64,000 nt of DNA from assembly GCA_034769895.1 (NCBI GenBank), contig CM068367.1, positions 117,908,573 to 117,972,572 on the forward strand. Direction: 5' to 3'. Source of the stretch: Magicicada septendecula (taxonomy: Eukaryota; Arthropoda; Insecta; Hemiptera; Cicadidae). A program made the translations under genes and the position numbers. The notes under the pieces were generated by a model. It was not told the origin of the DNA. It did not search any database and saw only the letters and a list, made by a program, of their open reading frames with translations. Below are positions 1 through 11,502 of the stretch, one piece after another. Numbering within the stretch: the first letter of the stretch is position 1; the number at the start of each line of letters is the position of its first letter.

Positions 1-1896
1 CACTCGCCTATATACCCACCTTTTATTTTTATAGACATTTCCGTGCAGACATACGAAAGTATAAAAGTGTCACTAGTTCTCCCACGAATCTGGACTGCCC
101 AAAATGCCAGATGTAATATTAAAGAAGTCTTAAATTTGGTAAGAAAAGAAACGCGTCTGAAAATTTAACTAAGGATGATACATGGGAAAGACGGTGACCC
201 ACCATCTTTCCTTCGGCCGGAACTGTAATTGTGAATTGGCTGAGATAATGATTTATAATTTTAATAATGATTAATAATTTAACAATAGCGTTTAAAAAAA
301 TGTACAATAATAAAATGTCCTGATCAGTTATGTAATATTTAAGAAAACTGGATTGGCCCGGGAACCAACATGTTCCTCAGCCTGGAGCATGCCTGTGTCT
401 GCATACAAGGCTGCCTATACAGGATTAAGCAGGGGCCGGACTGTTACTGATTTAGACAATTATAACCCTTACATAAACCCCAAAATTGTAATTTAAATTT
501 GTGAAATAAATTGACAGAATTACAACTAAACTCTACCAGCCAGTGAGGTTTCATCCTGTCACAAACGGAACTCCCCCCCCCTTACATACATGGAAATGCC
601 AGACCCCAAATACTTAAAATAAAAACCCCTTTTTACTGGAAACTAGAAAGAAACTACTGATTGAATTAATGTGACAGGCCTTGGATACCTGCCAGCCCCC
701 GGGCTTACACTTACTACCAAGTTATTACATTATCAGAAAATCCGCGCACAATTCTGTCTAGTTAAAGTGAGGCCTGATTAAAACGTTTTGAAGATGATCA
801 AATTTGACAATTATTCACTCATGCTCCACAAAAGCTATAAGTTGTTAACAGCACAGATCCGGGTGTCTATGTAGATTTAATTAATTATAATAATGGTTTG
901 AGGTCACCTGGTGAAGTTGAGGTTACCAAGTCCAGGGTGAGTGTTGGTTAGGTCATGCTGTTGTCCTCTGCGACAGGCGAAGTCGAAAGCCCTTTATTAT
1001 ACGTTCAGGTGGAGATGGTCATCCTGAGGCACCATCCACGTCTTAGACCAGGGGCCCTGAGCATACACAAATAATTAGGACAGGTCCTAACACTTTTTCT
1101 CCCTCTATAAGGCGTCACGTACATTGGGTATAATTGTATATCCCAATTTAAACTGGCCAACTCGTAACCCTTTTACTTATACTTGATTTGTTTTAGTAAA
1201 AAAAATTTTAAGACATCTCCAAAACCAACATAATATTCTTAAGCATGATTATGCTCATGTGGGCAAAGTTGGACACATTGTAACCTGTCTATGTCTGCAC
1301 TTACCACGTGTAATTACATTTAAAAAAAACTCACATCCGCAAAAATAGCAGAATTCTACACCATTACATTGATAACGACAATTATTGTCTCTTAATTGCT
1401 TAACTTGGTTATTTGAATACTTTAACTACATATATAGGACACGGACTGCTTTTGAAATCCTCGCCACGAGGTTGCAAAATTATTTACTATCTTTCACACT
1501 TGCTGTATTAGTTTTTTATTTACAAAACTCATAATATATATTTATTAATGTAACTTACCGCAGTTTTGTGAGTGTTTATCTACTCATAGTAGAAGATAGA
1601 ATTCCAAACAAAAAGACTTCGCTCTGTCGAAAGGTACTTGATGTTACTTTTGTGGCTGACGGAACGAGACAGGCAAAAACGTATTAAAATGCGCATTACT
1701 CAATTGCTGCATCTGGTGACCGATAGGGCGCGTGGCGTGTACCGCAGCGCCTTGTAAATTTCGCCGTTCCGCTTAACGTTAAACGCAGTAACCGCTAAAC
1801 TGATTGTGCATATGAATTATAATGTCTATAATTTAAAAAAAATATACCATATTAGGTTTATTTGCATATTTAATCGCCGGCTCGTAAAACGACCGG
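1..1896. other. unassigned non-coding sequence
   Basis: AT-rich sequence with no open frame that I can assign and no recognisable RNA gene. It contains a short C-run near 573 and an A-run near 1197. It abuts the truncated LTR that starts near 1897, where similarity to the other LTR copies of the window begins abruptly. It could be host intergenic DNA or an unrecognised old repeat. Confidence 0.4.
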
Positions 1897-2229
1897 CACA
1901 GGCTGAGGTAGGCGGAGTCTCTCAGAGATATCCGCCGTCTCAAAAACATATTTTTAGGCAGTTGTTCAGTCTCGCCATTTTCTTGAAGCGTCGTTTCTAA
2001 TGTTTATGCGTCATCTGCACGCGTGGTCGTTTTGCTCGTACTTGTACGTGCCGAACACTGGCTTTAACAAAACAGTATTGCATTCTATTACAACACCTCA
2101 CTCAAAAGTTCACTCTACTGTTCTTTGTTTGAGTACAACATTTATTTCACATGGGATTAGCCACGCTGATAGAAAATGAAATCTGAATAAATTTAAATAA
2201 AATCAAACCTTCCTTTTTGCCCCATTACA
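1897..2229 (-). repeat. truncated 3' LTR of element 1
   Basis: Nearly identical to 9435-9720 and to the reverse complement of 10523-10860. It ends at 2229 with TTACA, the complement of the TGTAAT start of the plus-strand LTR at 10523. Similarity to the other copies stops near 1897, so roughly the other 800 bases of this LTR are missing. Confidence 0.75.
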
Positions 2230-2240
2230 AGACCCCCCCA
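2230..2240 (-). other. polypurine tract of element 1
   Basis: A run of C on the plus strand, G on the element strand, directly abuts the 3' LTR. Its equivalents lie at 10512-10522 (plus strand) and 32013-32025 (minus strand). This is the expected place for the plus-strand DNA primer of an LTR retrotransposon. Confidence 0.6.
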
Positions 2241-2279
2241 ATGAGAGGTTTTGTGCCCAAAAGCATAAAAACTCTCATT
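2240..2279 (-). other. 3' UTR hairpin beside the polypurine tract (element 1)
   Basis: AATGAGAG at the left pairs with CTCTCATT at the right, and the arms continue with T-rich/A-rich pairing towards a short loop. The same hairpin is present at 10472-10511 and 32026-32063 with compensatory changes in the inner stem. Confidence 0.65.
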
Positions 2280-3107
2280 GCTAACCCCTAAGAGGATCAG
2301 TGAGGATATGGCACCAACAACCCCCCCGTTAATTTCTAAACACATCATGGGTAAACTACCCCCCTAGCTCGGCGACTATGGCTGCACCTGAACGAGATTA
2401 CTGGACTTCTCTGTACGAGATCCATCCCAACACCATAAAATCGGACAGATACTCACCATAGTACCACCTAACCTTTTATCATTCCATCAAAAAAGTCAAA
2501 ACTGGCCTTATACCATACCAGATCCTCAACCGATATGTCCCCCCTTACATGCACACTGGGTTGCCTTTAGCAAGTACTGGGTGCGTACACATACTCATTA
2601 TTACTGACTATAACTTCTACCTTCCATTTCTTACTTTCAAATTTCAAAATAATTTCTATTTTATTTTCAATTTCTTTTTTCAAACTTCATCTACTTGACG
2701 TTGTTTTTCAAACAATTTGAATTTAACTCATTTAACTTTTGTTCAAAAATTAATCTAAGTCCAACAACAAAATGTTATATTACCATTACTTTCATCAAAA
2801 TCCCAAAATCATTTACATGACTCTACAGTTCTTCTTCACTAACTACTCGCAATCATAAAACAAATAAACTGAACATCTTATTAAATCATAAATTCACTTA
2901 TCCTAACATTTGTTTATAACACATATAATATGAATAACATAAATCAGTTAACACATTAACAATACATACAATCCACAAAATATTCTGAACATCAAAACAC
3001 CATCTATATGGCAGGCACAATGAAAAATTAAATTTTTTTTTTTCAAAAAAATTTTGATTTCCAAAAAGAGTCATTTTGTCGGCTAAATTTATTCTTTAAT
3101 CATTTCA

Positions 3108-3212
3108 GTATAAATACACAAAATCTACGAATCAATTGTAAAAAACACACTATACATCAAACATCAGTCATCAGCTGATCTCTCTGGGTCAAGTGAATGA
3201 CCTTGCCCTAGA
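3108..3212 (+). repeat. diverged direct repeat, copy 1
   Basis: Resembles 4178-4266 in the same orientation: both contain a segment close to AATCAATT followed by CATACTA-like sequence, then CAGCTGAT, a CTC-containing stretch and GTGAATGACCTT. The copies lie about 1.07 kb apart inside the non-coding part of element 1 and are clearly diverged. Confidence 0.5.
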
Positions 3213-4177
3213 TATAGCTCAAAAATTATACAAGGTTAAATACGTCACATGTTTATAGTTTTTACATTCAAACATAATACAACGTAATAAAACATATAAC
3301 ACTCAAAAATAACATTGTCGTCATTACCTTACAATAAATAATTCACAATAAACTTCGCATTTAAGTGGACCAAAATTTACACACTTTATAGCTTTAATTT
3401 ATTTCCAAATTCTACTCAATCTTTTACTGGTTTCATTTATTATTACACTTTAACTCTGATTTTCTCTTTAACATTTTCATTATCAATTATTTTTGGGTGA
3501 CTCTTAATTATTCATAATAATTCGATTTACAAATGGGTGATTAACTGAAACCCCAACCCCCTTCTGACTCTAACACTTATTAACAGATTTACATAGTCTG
3601 ACACCACTCTCTCAAAATATTTACCCATAATTCTCTAACTCCGTTCACATCATTCTACCCTTATAACAAAATTCTCTCTACCCTCTTTGTACTTAGGACA
3701 TGTGTTCGCTTCCCAATGCTCATTCCCTTATTGGTTCCTGGTCCCCCCAGGTAACCCTGCCAAACCCCATTTAAAACTATTCACCTCCCGCCACAATGCT
3801 TTTCGTTGAGGACTCCTTATCACCAACCCCTTTTTTACAAAATTTCCCCATCTAATTACTCTCCCATTACATCCCCTTCATTATTCTACATATACTCACT
3901 ATCGCTACTGTGTCCCTATTAATACTCAGTTTTCTATCTTACTTAGGTTCCCAAAATCTTATTTCTGTTTAACACCCATTTAAAATTAACTCTGATTAAT
4001 TCAAATGCCTTATACAAATCTTTATCACCCAAACTCTAACTTTTACAACATTTCACATCTATATGTTTATTGAAAAATCCCACTATAAAATTCATAACTA
4101 CCTTCAATTAATTTAATCATTTTAATTTAACCTTTGAACACATTTAAAATATATTATTCACACATTTAATTATATTG

Positions 4178-4266
4178 AAAAAATCTGCAAATCAATTATA
4201 AAGGACATACTACATATATAACCCCAACAGTCAGCTGATGTCTCAATAACATGTGAATGACCTTTC
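4178..4266 (+). repeat. diverged direct repeat, copy 2
   Basis: Second copy of the repeat at 3108-3212, sharing CAGCTGAT and GTGAATGACCTT in the same order and spacing. It may mark an internal duplication or the remnant LTRs of an older insertion; no TSD is evident. Confidence 0.5.
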
Positions 4267-5776
4267 TGTAGGCACACTACCCACAACTAACCTAAATACA
4301 CACAATTACCTAATTACAATCATATAGTGTTATCTGAAATCATTTCAATTGAATCTAGTACTTAAAATCGTTTTGCTCTCATAAGGGACATACATCACTA
4401 ATCATCGAGTCATAGTTATAGCAACTGGTACTGAACAGGAACTGGGTCATCAACCACCAACTCTCTCTATAGAGGAAGTGAAATTGATCGCCCGCTGTTT
4501 ACAGAGGTCGTCACTCTCTCACTGAATTTTCAGTTACCCTCCTCCCCCATCAATTTTCTTAAATTCCCCCTTTACCCAGTTGCAATTAGATAACCACCTG
4601 CCGTATAAACCGGATCGAGCGTTTGCCTTATGCACAGATGCGTTATCTGTGCCCCTGGCTTGTAACGGCCAGCTCCTTTTCCACACACACTATTGTTTTC
4701 TGCTGGTGGACTGTAGCGCCCATTTGCATCCCCAAGAACTGAAGTCTACATATATATGGTATAGACGCTGCCTATACCGTTCTTGGTTTAGCGTTATATA
4801 AAATTCGGCATTACTGATGTCCGAGGACACCAGTAATCCTACTATAATGATTCACACACCCTTAAAACGGCACTGTCACCACCTTCGATGATAGCCGCTG
4901 TTCCATAGTTATGTAGTTTCCCCTGAGTTACCCCCCGGTCAATTTCTATGATCACCAATTTGGAATATACTTACATAAATCCACAGTCAGGGTTCGGTGA
5001 AGCCCTGACCGCCCGAAATTTGGGGAAACTACCAAAAGACATATAAGGTTCACCCTGACACCGTTACTACAATTCTTGGATGGTAAAATCTTATGTTTGG
5101 TTATTTCATTAATTAATTTTCATGTTTAACATCTCTTAGACTCATCTACATTTTTAACTTTCAAACCTCAAACATTTAACTTTCTTTAAATTGCATTATA
5201 AAATTCATACTTACATTACATCACTCACATATTGTCATAGACACAAAAATATAAACACCAAATAATGTACATAACTCCATGTATCTTCTGAAACATTTTA
5301 ACAACCATGTTATTCCACATCTAAATACATTTTACATTTATTCATTTATTATTTATTATCAAGTTTAAATCTCATACAAATAATTTAAATTCATCATCAA
5401 AATCTCTTTATATAACATTTTAAATCAATCAAAAATATTTAAACATCTCAAATTATTTTAATTCCATCAATTATTAAAACACAAGTTATTTTAATTACCT
5501 TCTTCCAATTACAATTCATTTATTATCACCTTCATAATTATTCTCATTATTTATTTAGTCTGCCAAAATATTATTATTATTATCAAATTGATTTCTACTA
5601 CATGCACACATTGTTTACATAAAATACATTTTACAACATAGACACAATTAATTTCACTAAAATTTATTTACAAATTCTTGTCATTATTTTTCTGTTTACC
5701 ACACTTCATTTCATAATCTAGCCAGGTCATTACCATAAACTAAAATATTTAAAATGTCCATTCACTGAGTTTTTAT

Positions 5777-7285
5777 CTAACCCCCGTCATCGTATAATAA
5801 TCTAATATTTTTATAACACAAGTCGTTCTTATCCACATACATCACATTCTTATTATTAATGTAATAACCCATTAAATCTATGTCATTCATTATACCATTA
5901 TAATTTATAGGATTGTACCTTTTTATTATTTCATAAACCTTGTCGGCATTAGTTATTTTTGTCCAGTCTCCGTTAGTATTTTTGGTTATTTCCATGTCAT
6001 TTGTATCATCATATTCATTTACTATATCAATCACAACATCAGGTAAGTTATTCTCACTTACAACAGTATTATCAAAATAATCATCAATCTCTATTTCACA
6101 AGGTAAGTATTTTATATCATCTATTTCCTTCAACTCTAACCTCTCTTTCAACTTTTTATAACTCCTACTTAACGTAAATAACTCTATTTCCTCATCTACA
6201 AACAACTCTCTCTCTAAATATCTCTCACCATAACGCCATATCACTTTATCTCTCTCACTCCATGCAGAGGGTACTGCTATATTAAAACACCTCCTGATTC
6301 CTCCAGGAACAATACAAAAATTCAAAAAACAATTATTGGTAGAACACTTATCTACCCAATATCTTCGTGAAGACCTTTCTTCACCCCCCACAACACCACA
6401 GGAAAATTTTACCCTCTGCCACCCCTCTACTTGTACACTCTCTTCATACTCTCTCTCTAACTGATAAACATTTGTTTCTACCCCTTTACAACCCATTACT
6501 CTCTCACTCTCACTAACTATCTCTATATCATCACTATCTATTTTCATTATATCACCTTTAAGTATCTCGTTTTCCACTATCTTATCACTACTACTTATTA
6601 ATTCATTTTTAGACTTATCGTTGCTACTCACCTTATTAATTATTTCTTCACTAATTTTCGTCATATTACTACCACTGTTACTGTTAATCAGATTAACTAT
6701 CTGATTTACCTTACTTTTAATCTGTTCCTCCACTTTCTCAATACTCTGTTCTAATTTGTTAAAGTTAGTTTCAAATATCTCATCGGTTTTCTCAACATTT
6801 TTATTAACTTGTTTTATTTCATTTCTAATTTCGTAAAAATTATTTTCGTTTATATCAAAACGATTCTCAAAGTCACTGCTCAATTTATCAAAACGATTAT
6901 CAAAATCATTGCTTAATTTATCAAATTTTTTATCATTACTATCAAAGCGATTATTTACTACATCAAAACTACTTTCTAACTTAATATTCACACTCTACTT
7001 AATATCATCGGACATTGCTCTCATAAAATTGAATATATCATTCATTGAATACTCTTTTTCTTTTGTTTTAGTTATCACTGGAGTAGATTTTGCTTCTGCT
7101 TTACTCATTATTACCGATTCGTCTACATTACTGTCACTTATTAGCAGTGACTCTGTTTGAATACCTGAATCGCTTTTGTCAGCCGATTCAGTTGCCATAT
7201 TTTCAAACAACGCTTTATTTTCGGCTTCGTCGCCTACAATTACGTCAATTTCATTTATATCATTCTCGTTATTACTACCTGCCAT
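5777..7285 (-). pseudogene. coiled-coil Gag-like ORF of element 1 (one in-frame stop)
   Basis: About 500 codons on the minus strand from ATG at 7285, with one in-frame TAG at 6997-6995 after codon 96; the same frame then stays open to 5777. The N-terminus is acidic. A segment with KSTPV, KEKE and NFM is shared with the Gag-like ORF at 33050-36038. A long coiled coil follows, built on repeats of the type NRFDxxxxKFDKLSxDF. The C-terminal part (SRSYKxLxERLEL) is also shared with the second copy, and both end in YDDGG. I see no capsid major homology region and no CCHC zinc knuckle. NFM followed by a coiled coil resembles the Gag at 46700-48301. The likely role is a structural protein for non-autonomous retrotransposition; this rests on position and similarity only. 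Confidence 0.6.
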
Positions 7286-7499
7286 TTTTAAATTATAACT
7301 TTACTGATTTTTGGTTAAATGATTTTTAACTTACACATACATCTTATACTTAACCTAACATTGACTTACTATTTTATGTATGCTATGTACGTACGTATGC
7401 TACGTAATTTGTATGTATTTTTTCTTAACCTTCAAATCACGTTATTCACATGTAGGTGCGGTTTTTTTTTTTTATAAACTTTAATTTATAAAAACTCAT

Positions 7500-7517
7500 C
7501 CAAAGTTCGAGGCGCCA
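7500..7517 (-). other. primer binding site of element 1
   Basis: On the minus strand the LTR ends in CATCACA, followed by a 2-nt spacer (GA) and then TGGCGCCTCGAACTTTGG. The TGG start is the complement of a tRNA CCA end. The first seven bases match the tRNA-Lys-type site at 46587, the rest does not, so the primer tRNA is not identified. Confidence 0.6.
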
Positions 7518-7519
7518 TC

Positions 7520-9720
7520 TGTGATGTTATGATTTAACACATTTATAAAATAATAATTAAATATCTCACCTACCTTAATTGAGTCCAGGTTCGTCACACG
7601 AACTGTGAATACCAACGTGATTTCAAGGTTGCATCAATAACATACACTACTCTCATTTATATAATAAAACTCATTTTATTTCATTTTGATACTACTTTAA
7701 AATTCTTTACTATTCATCTTTTCTCTCCAAATTAGTACATTACTATCTCTTTCAATTGCTATTAAAGCATTTGTTAGAACATACAAACATAAAACATTAT
7801 TTCAAACTTTTATTTCAATGTAGTCTACTTGTTTTAATTATTAAATCTAAGTAAGGCGAACCCAGCTTGCTACACTCACTCATTCGTTCCTTATTCCCCC
7901 TTTTTTGTGTAAAATAATAATAATAAACTGGTGAAATACGGTTACATGGTATGGCGTCGTTGTTCACGACCGCGTGGTGCGTCTCACATAAGTCTCTTAT
8001 TTGATGTCCGAAAAGTTAGGTTTTCACTTTTGATAAACTGTTATTTGTTCACTGTTACATATCTGTTTAGCTTTTTCTCTTTACACTGTTGTACACATTT
8101 CTGATATATACTGGGGTTGGTCGGCCGACCCTAAATTTGCGCGCACAAAGAGTTTTTTTCTGACCGCGCGGTCTGACGGTGTTATTGGACTGCCATAGCC
8201 ACGATGCACACACCGCCCCACCAGGACTCTGTTACACACAGAAATGCACAGCCTGCTTGTGACAAAAATTTTGTAGTCGCACAGGTAACGTGGGTTGTCA
8301 ATGTCCCCAAGGTGTTGACTATGTCAAGCGATGACAACCTAGAGGCTGAGGTAGGTGGAGTCTCTCAGAGATATCCTGAGACAATATTAATTAATTGCCA
8401 GTATATTATAATATCTTTCTCTTACCTTCGGATTAGGGTCCAAGAGTCGTTCAGACGAAACTGCTGCAGAAAGGATTATTTGGATTTGATATGGTCAAAG
8501 ATCAAATACACAGTTTGTGCTAAAACAAATTGCCTCTGGTTTATTATGCAAAATAACTACTTCGTCTCTCTTTCATGACATTTAGATTAAATACTTGTTG
8601 AATGAGTAACAATTTGTGAAAATCAAACAAAGTAACAAAATATTTCTTAATTAACTAGCTTATGACAACTATGGTATACCACAACTATTTATTTTTAACA
8701 ATGAACCAATACGTGATTTAGCTACACACTCACACACATTCGTTCTTTGATTTTGTCGTTCTATTTAAACCCCACTTCGAGATCTCTGATGTACATTTAA
8801 GATTTACAATTTATTTATGTTGAATTATACTCTGGAGAAAAAGGTAAGATGATATTGGTTAAAACTCAGTTAATACTTAACGTCTGAAGAACTCCGCTGT
8901 TTTGCACCTCTGCTGTGAATGCACTGTTTAACACACCATAAATTAGTTTTGACACTGTTTAACCGCGATACTGTTATTGATTATTTCATATTAGGTTGAT
9001 GCGCCACTATTATTTTAATCCACTTTAAAATAACATTTCTTTTTATTTTGTCGGCCGACATAAATTTTCGAACACTTAGCTCGTTTAGGTTGGCCGCGCG
9101 TTCTTGGTTATACACTTTTTACTTATTATACTTTAAAAGATAGGCCAGATTAATTTTACGGCCTATCTTGCACCCGAGGCCACTGTTTAATTTTAAACCA
9201 CAAACTTTACTGTCTGATGGTGGCTGTCTGTTGTTCACTCTCTAATGACACACTGCAGACTGGGTTTCCACAAGCCTGCTGCTGGGGTGGTTACGCAATC
9301 CGTCTGGCAATTGTTTAGGCTAACAGTATGCATTGCTGATTACTGGGGCTCCTCACAGGTGAAAGTTAATTTATTAATTACTGAATTACATACTGATTAA
9401 AACTGGATCACACACTTCTGTACCGTTACAATCCACCGTCTCAAAAACACATTTTTAGGCAGTTGTTCAGTCTCGCCATTTTCTTGAAGCGTCGTTTCTA
9501 ATGTTTATGCGTCATCTGCGTGCGTGGTTGTTTTGCTCGTACTTGTACGTGCCGAACACTGGCTTTAACAAAACAGTATTGCATTCCATTACAACACCTC
9601 ACTCAAAAGTTCACTCTACTGTTCTTTGTTTGAGTACAACATTTATTTCACATGGGATTAGCCATGCTGATAGAAAATGAAATCTGAATAAATTTAAATA
9701 AAATCAAACCCTCCTTTTTG
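7520..9720 (-). repeat. 5' LTR of element 1, split by a solo LTR
   Basis: The reverse complement matches 10523-14178 once the insertions in each are removed. Excluding the nested 8377-9430 segment and one 4-bp duplication, about 1.14 kb remains. The intact LTR would start TGTAATGGGGC on the minus strand, but here the sequence stops at TTTTTGC (9720), about nine bases short, and joins internal sequence of the second copy. The stretch 8040-8110 also preserves the uninterrupted target of the transposon at 11140-13618. Confidence 0.75.
8377..9430. mobile_element. solo LTR (other family) nested in the element 1 LTR
   Basis: The segment starts TGAGACAATA and ends CCGTTACA (TG...CA) and is flanked by a direct 4-bp duplication, ATCC at 8373-8376 and 9431-9434. 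The uninterrupted LTR sequence at 1925-1945 shows the filled site. The length of 1054 bp with no internal coding region indicates a solo LTR left by LTR-LTR recombination. It contains a GTCGGCCGAC-like block, as does the host LTR near 8115, so the families may be distantly related. Orientation is not determined. Confidence 0.75.
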
Positions 9721-10471
9721 CTTGACGTATCGGTTGTGTTTTTGTATCCAGGATATACTGTTGATTATATGTTAATGTGTTAATTGATTTATGTTATTCA
9801 TATAATGTGTGTTAAAAACTAATGTAATGATAAGTGAATTTATGATTTAATAAGGTGTTCAGTTTATTTGTTTTTATGATTGTTAGTAGTTAGTGAAGAA
9901 GAATGGTAGATTCATGTAAAAGATTTTGGGGTTTTGATGAAATTAATGGTAATATAATATTTCGATATTGGAATTAGATTAATTTCTTTGAGTTAACAGA
10001 ATTTAAATGATTTAAGTGGATTTGTTTAATTTCTTTTGAGTTGAAACTGTAACGTTCAATCGATAAAATATCAAGAGAAGTAATTGAAGTTCAAGTATGA
10101 TATATTTTATAAATTTTAAATCAACAAAGTAGTATATGAATATTATATGCAGTAATAATGAGTATGTGTACGCACCCAGTACTTGCAAAAAGGCAACCCA
10201 GTATGCATGTAAGGGGGAACATATCGGTTGAGGATCCGGTATGGTATAAGGCCAGTGTTTTGATTTTTGGGCAGAATGATAAAAGGTTAGGTGTACTATG
10301 GTGAGTATCTGTCCGATTTTATGGTGTTGGGATCTCGAACAGAGAAGTCCAGTAATCTCGTTCAGGTACAGCCATAGTCACCGAGCTAGGGGGGTTGTTT
10401 ACCCATGGTATGTTTAGAAATTAACGGGGGGGTTGTTGGCGCCATATCCTCACCGATCCTCTTAGGTTAGC

Positions 10472-10511
10472 AATGAGAGTTTTTATGCTTTTGGGCATAA
10501 AACCTCTCATT
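10472..10511 (+). other. 3' UTR hairpin beside polypurine tract (plus-strand copy)
   Basis: AATGAGAG and CTCTCATT arms enclose an inner stem TTATGC/GCATAA around a short loop. It sits immediately before the G-run of the polypurine tract at 10512-10522. Compared with the copy at 32026-32063, the inner stem shows a paired A-T for C-G replacement. Confidence 0.65.
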
Positions 10512-10522
10512 GGGGGGGGTAT
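10512..10522 (+). other. polypurine tract, plus-strand copy
   Basis: A G8 run followed by TAT lies directly before the LTR start TGTAATGGGG at 10523. It corresponds to 2230-2240 on the minus strand. Confidence 0.6.
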
Positions 10523-11347
10523 TGTAATGGGGCAAAAAGGAGGGTTTGATTTTATTTAAATTTATTCAGATTTCATTTTCTATCAGCGTGGCTAATCCCA
10601 TGTGAAATAAATGTTGTACTCAAACAAAGAACAGTAGAGTGAACTTTTGAGTGAGGTGTTGTAATGGAATGCAATACTGTTTTGTTAAAGCCAGTGTTCG
10701 GCACGTACAAGTATGAGCAAAACGACCACGTGCGCAGATGACGCATAAACATTAGAAACAACGCTTCAAGAAAATGGCGAGACTGAACAACTGCCTAAAA
10801 ATGTGTTTTTGAGACAGCGGATATCTCTGAGAGACTCCGCCTACCTCAGCCTCTAGTTTGTCGTCGCTTGACATAGTCAACACCTTGGGGACATTGACAA
10901 CCCACGTTACCTGTGCGACTACAAAATTTTTGTCACAAGCAGGCTGTGCATTTCCGTCGGTAACAGAGTCCTGGTGGGGCGGTGTGTGCATCGTGGCTAT
11001 GGCAGTCCAATAACACCGTCAGACCGCGTGGCCAGAAAAAAACTCTTTGTGCGCGCAATTTTAGGGTCGACCGACCAACCCCAGTATATATCAGAAATGT
11101 GTACAACAGTGTAAAGAGAAAAAGCTAAACAGATATGTATAAAGGTGCAACGATCAAAAGAACCTGCGCAAAGCCCACTTCCCCGCACATTCTCTCCGAG
11201 TGGATGTGTGACGTCATAGAGGAGTAGTGGAGGGGGTCACATGCTGTCTGACCACTGTACTGTGCACATCGTGAAGACGCGGTAACACAAGAGTTTCGTT
11301 GCCACTTCTGTATCAGTTTTCGCGCGGTTTTGACACATTTATACACA

Positions 11348-11375
11348 TTTTCTTTCTTTCTTTCTTTCTTTCTTT
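11348..11375 (+). repeat. TTTC microsatellite
   Basis: About six tandem TTTC units inside the 5' untranslated part of the DNA transposon. Confidence 0.8.
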
Positions 11376-11502
11376 AGTTGTTAGTTGTAGTCCTATAATC
11401 CCTTATCGCGTAGCGTGTACTTTATTGGTAAATGTGTTTATGTATATATGTTGTGTATTGTGTAGCATGTTATTCTAGTGATAGTGTCATTTGAGTTTAG
11501 TT

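Larger units (their letters stand above)
2280..5776 (-). other. non-coding 3' region of element 1
   Basis: Strongly AT-rich and without a credible ORF; a 73-codon open frame at 4580-4801 is unsupported. The ends align with the equivalent region of the element at 31137-37097 (32064-33049). About 2.6 kb, roughly 2940-5595, has no counterpart there. Part of the left end is also present, inverted, at 9721-10470, so that part is shared by this family. Confidence 0.55.
1897..9720 (-). mobile_element. gag-only LTR retrotransposon, element 1 (minus strand)
   Basis: Read on the minus strand the order is 5' LTR (9720-7520), 2-nt spacer, primer site (7517-7500), Gag-like ORF (7285-5777), a long non-coding 3' region, hairpin, G-rich polypurine tract, then a truncated 3' LTR (2229-1897). 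No protease, reverse transcriptase or integrase similarity is visible, so the element looks non-autonomous. The outer end of the 5' LTR lacks about nine bases at 9720 and the 3' LTR is cut at about 1897, so no TSD can be scored. A solo LTR of another family is nested in the 5' LTR. The same family recurs on the plus strand at 9721-14178, and a related family at 31137-37097. Confidence 0.75.

Noticed and set aside
4580..4801. 73-codon ORF in the non-coding part of element 1
   Set aside because: No recognisable domain, no counterpart in the related element, and length within chance.
8204..8578. 124-codon ORF, similar to 10752-10991 on the other strand
   Set aside because: It lies inside the LTR and crosses into the nested solo LTR; the similarity is LTR-to-LTR identity, not a conserved protein.
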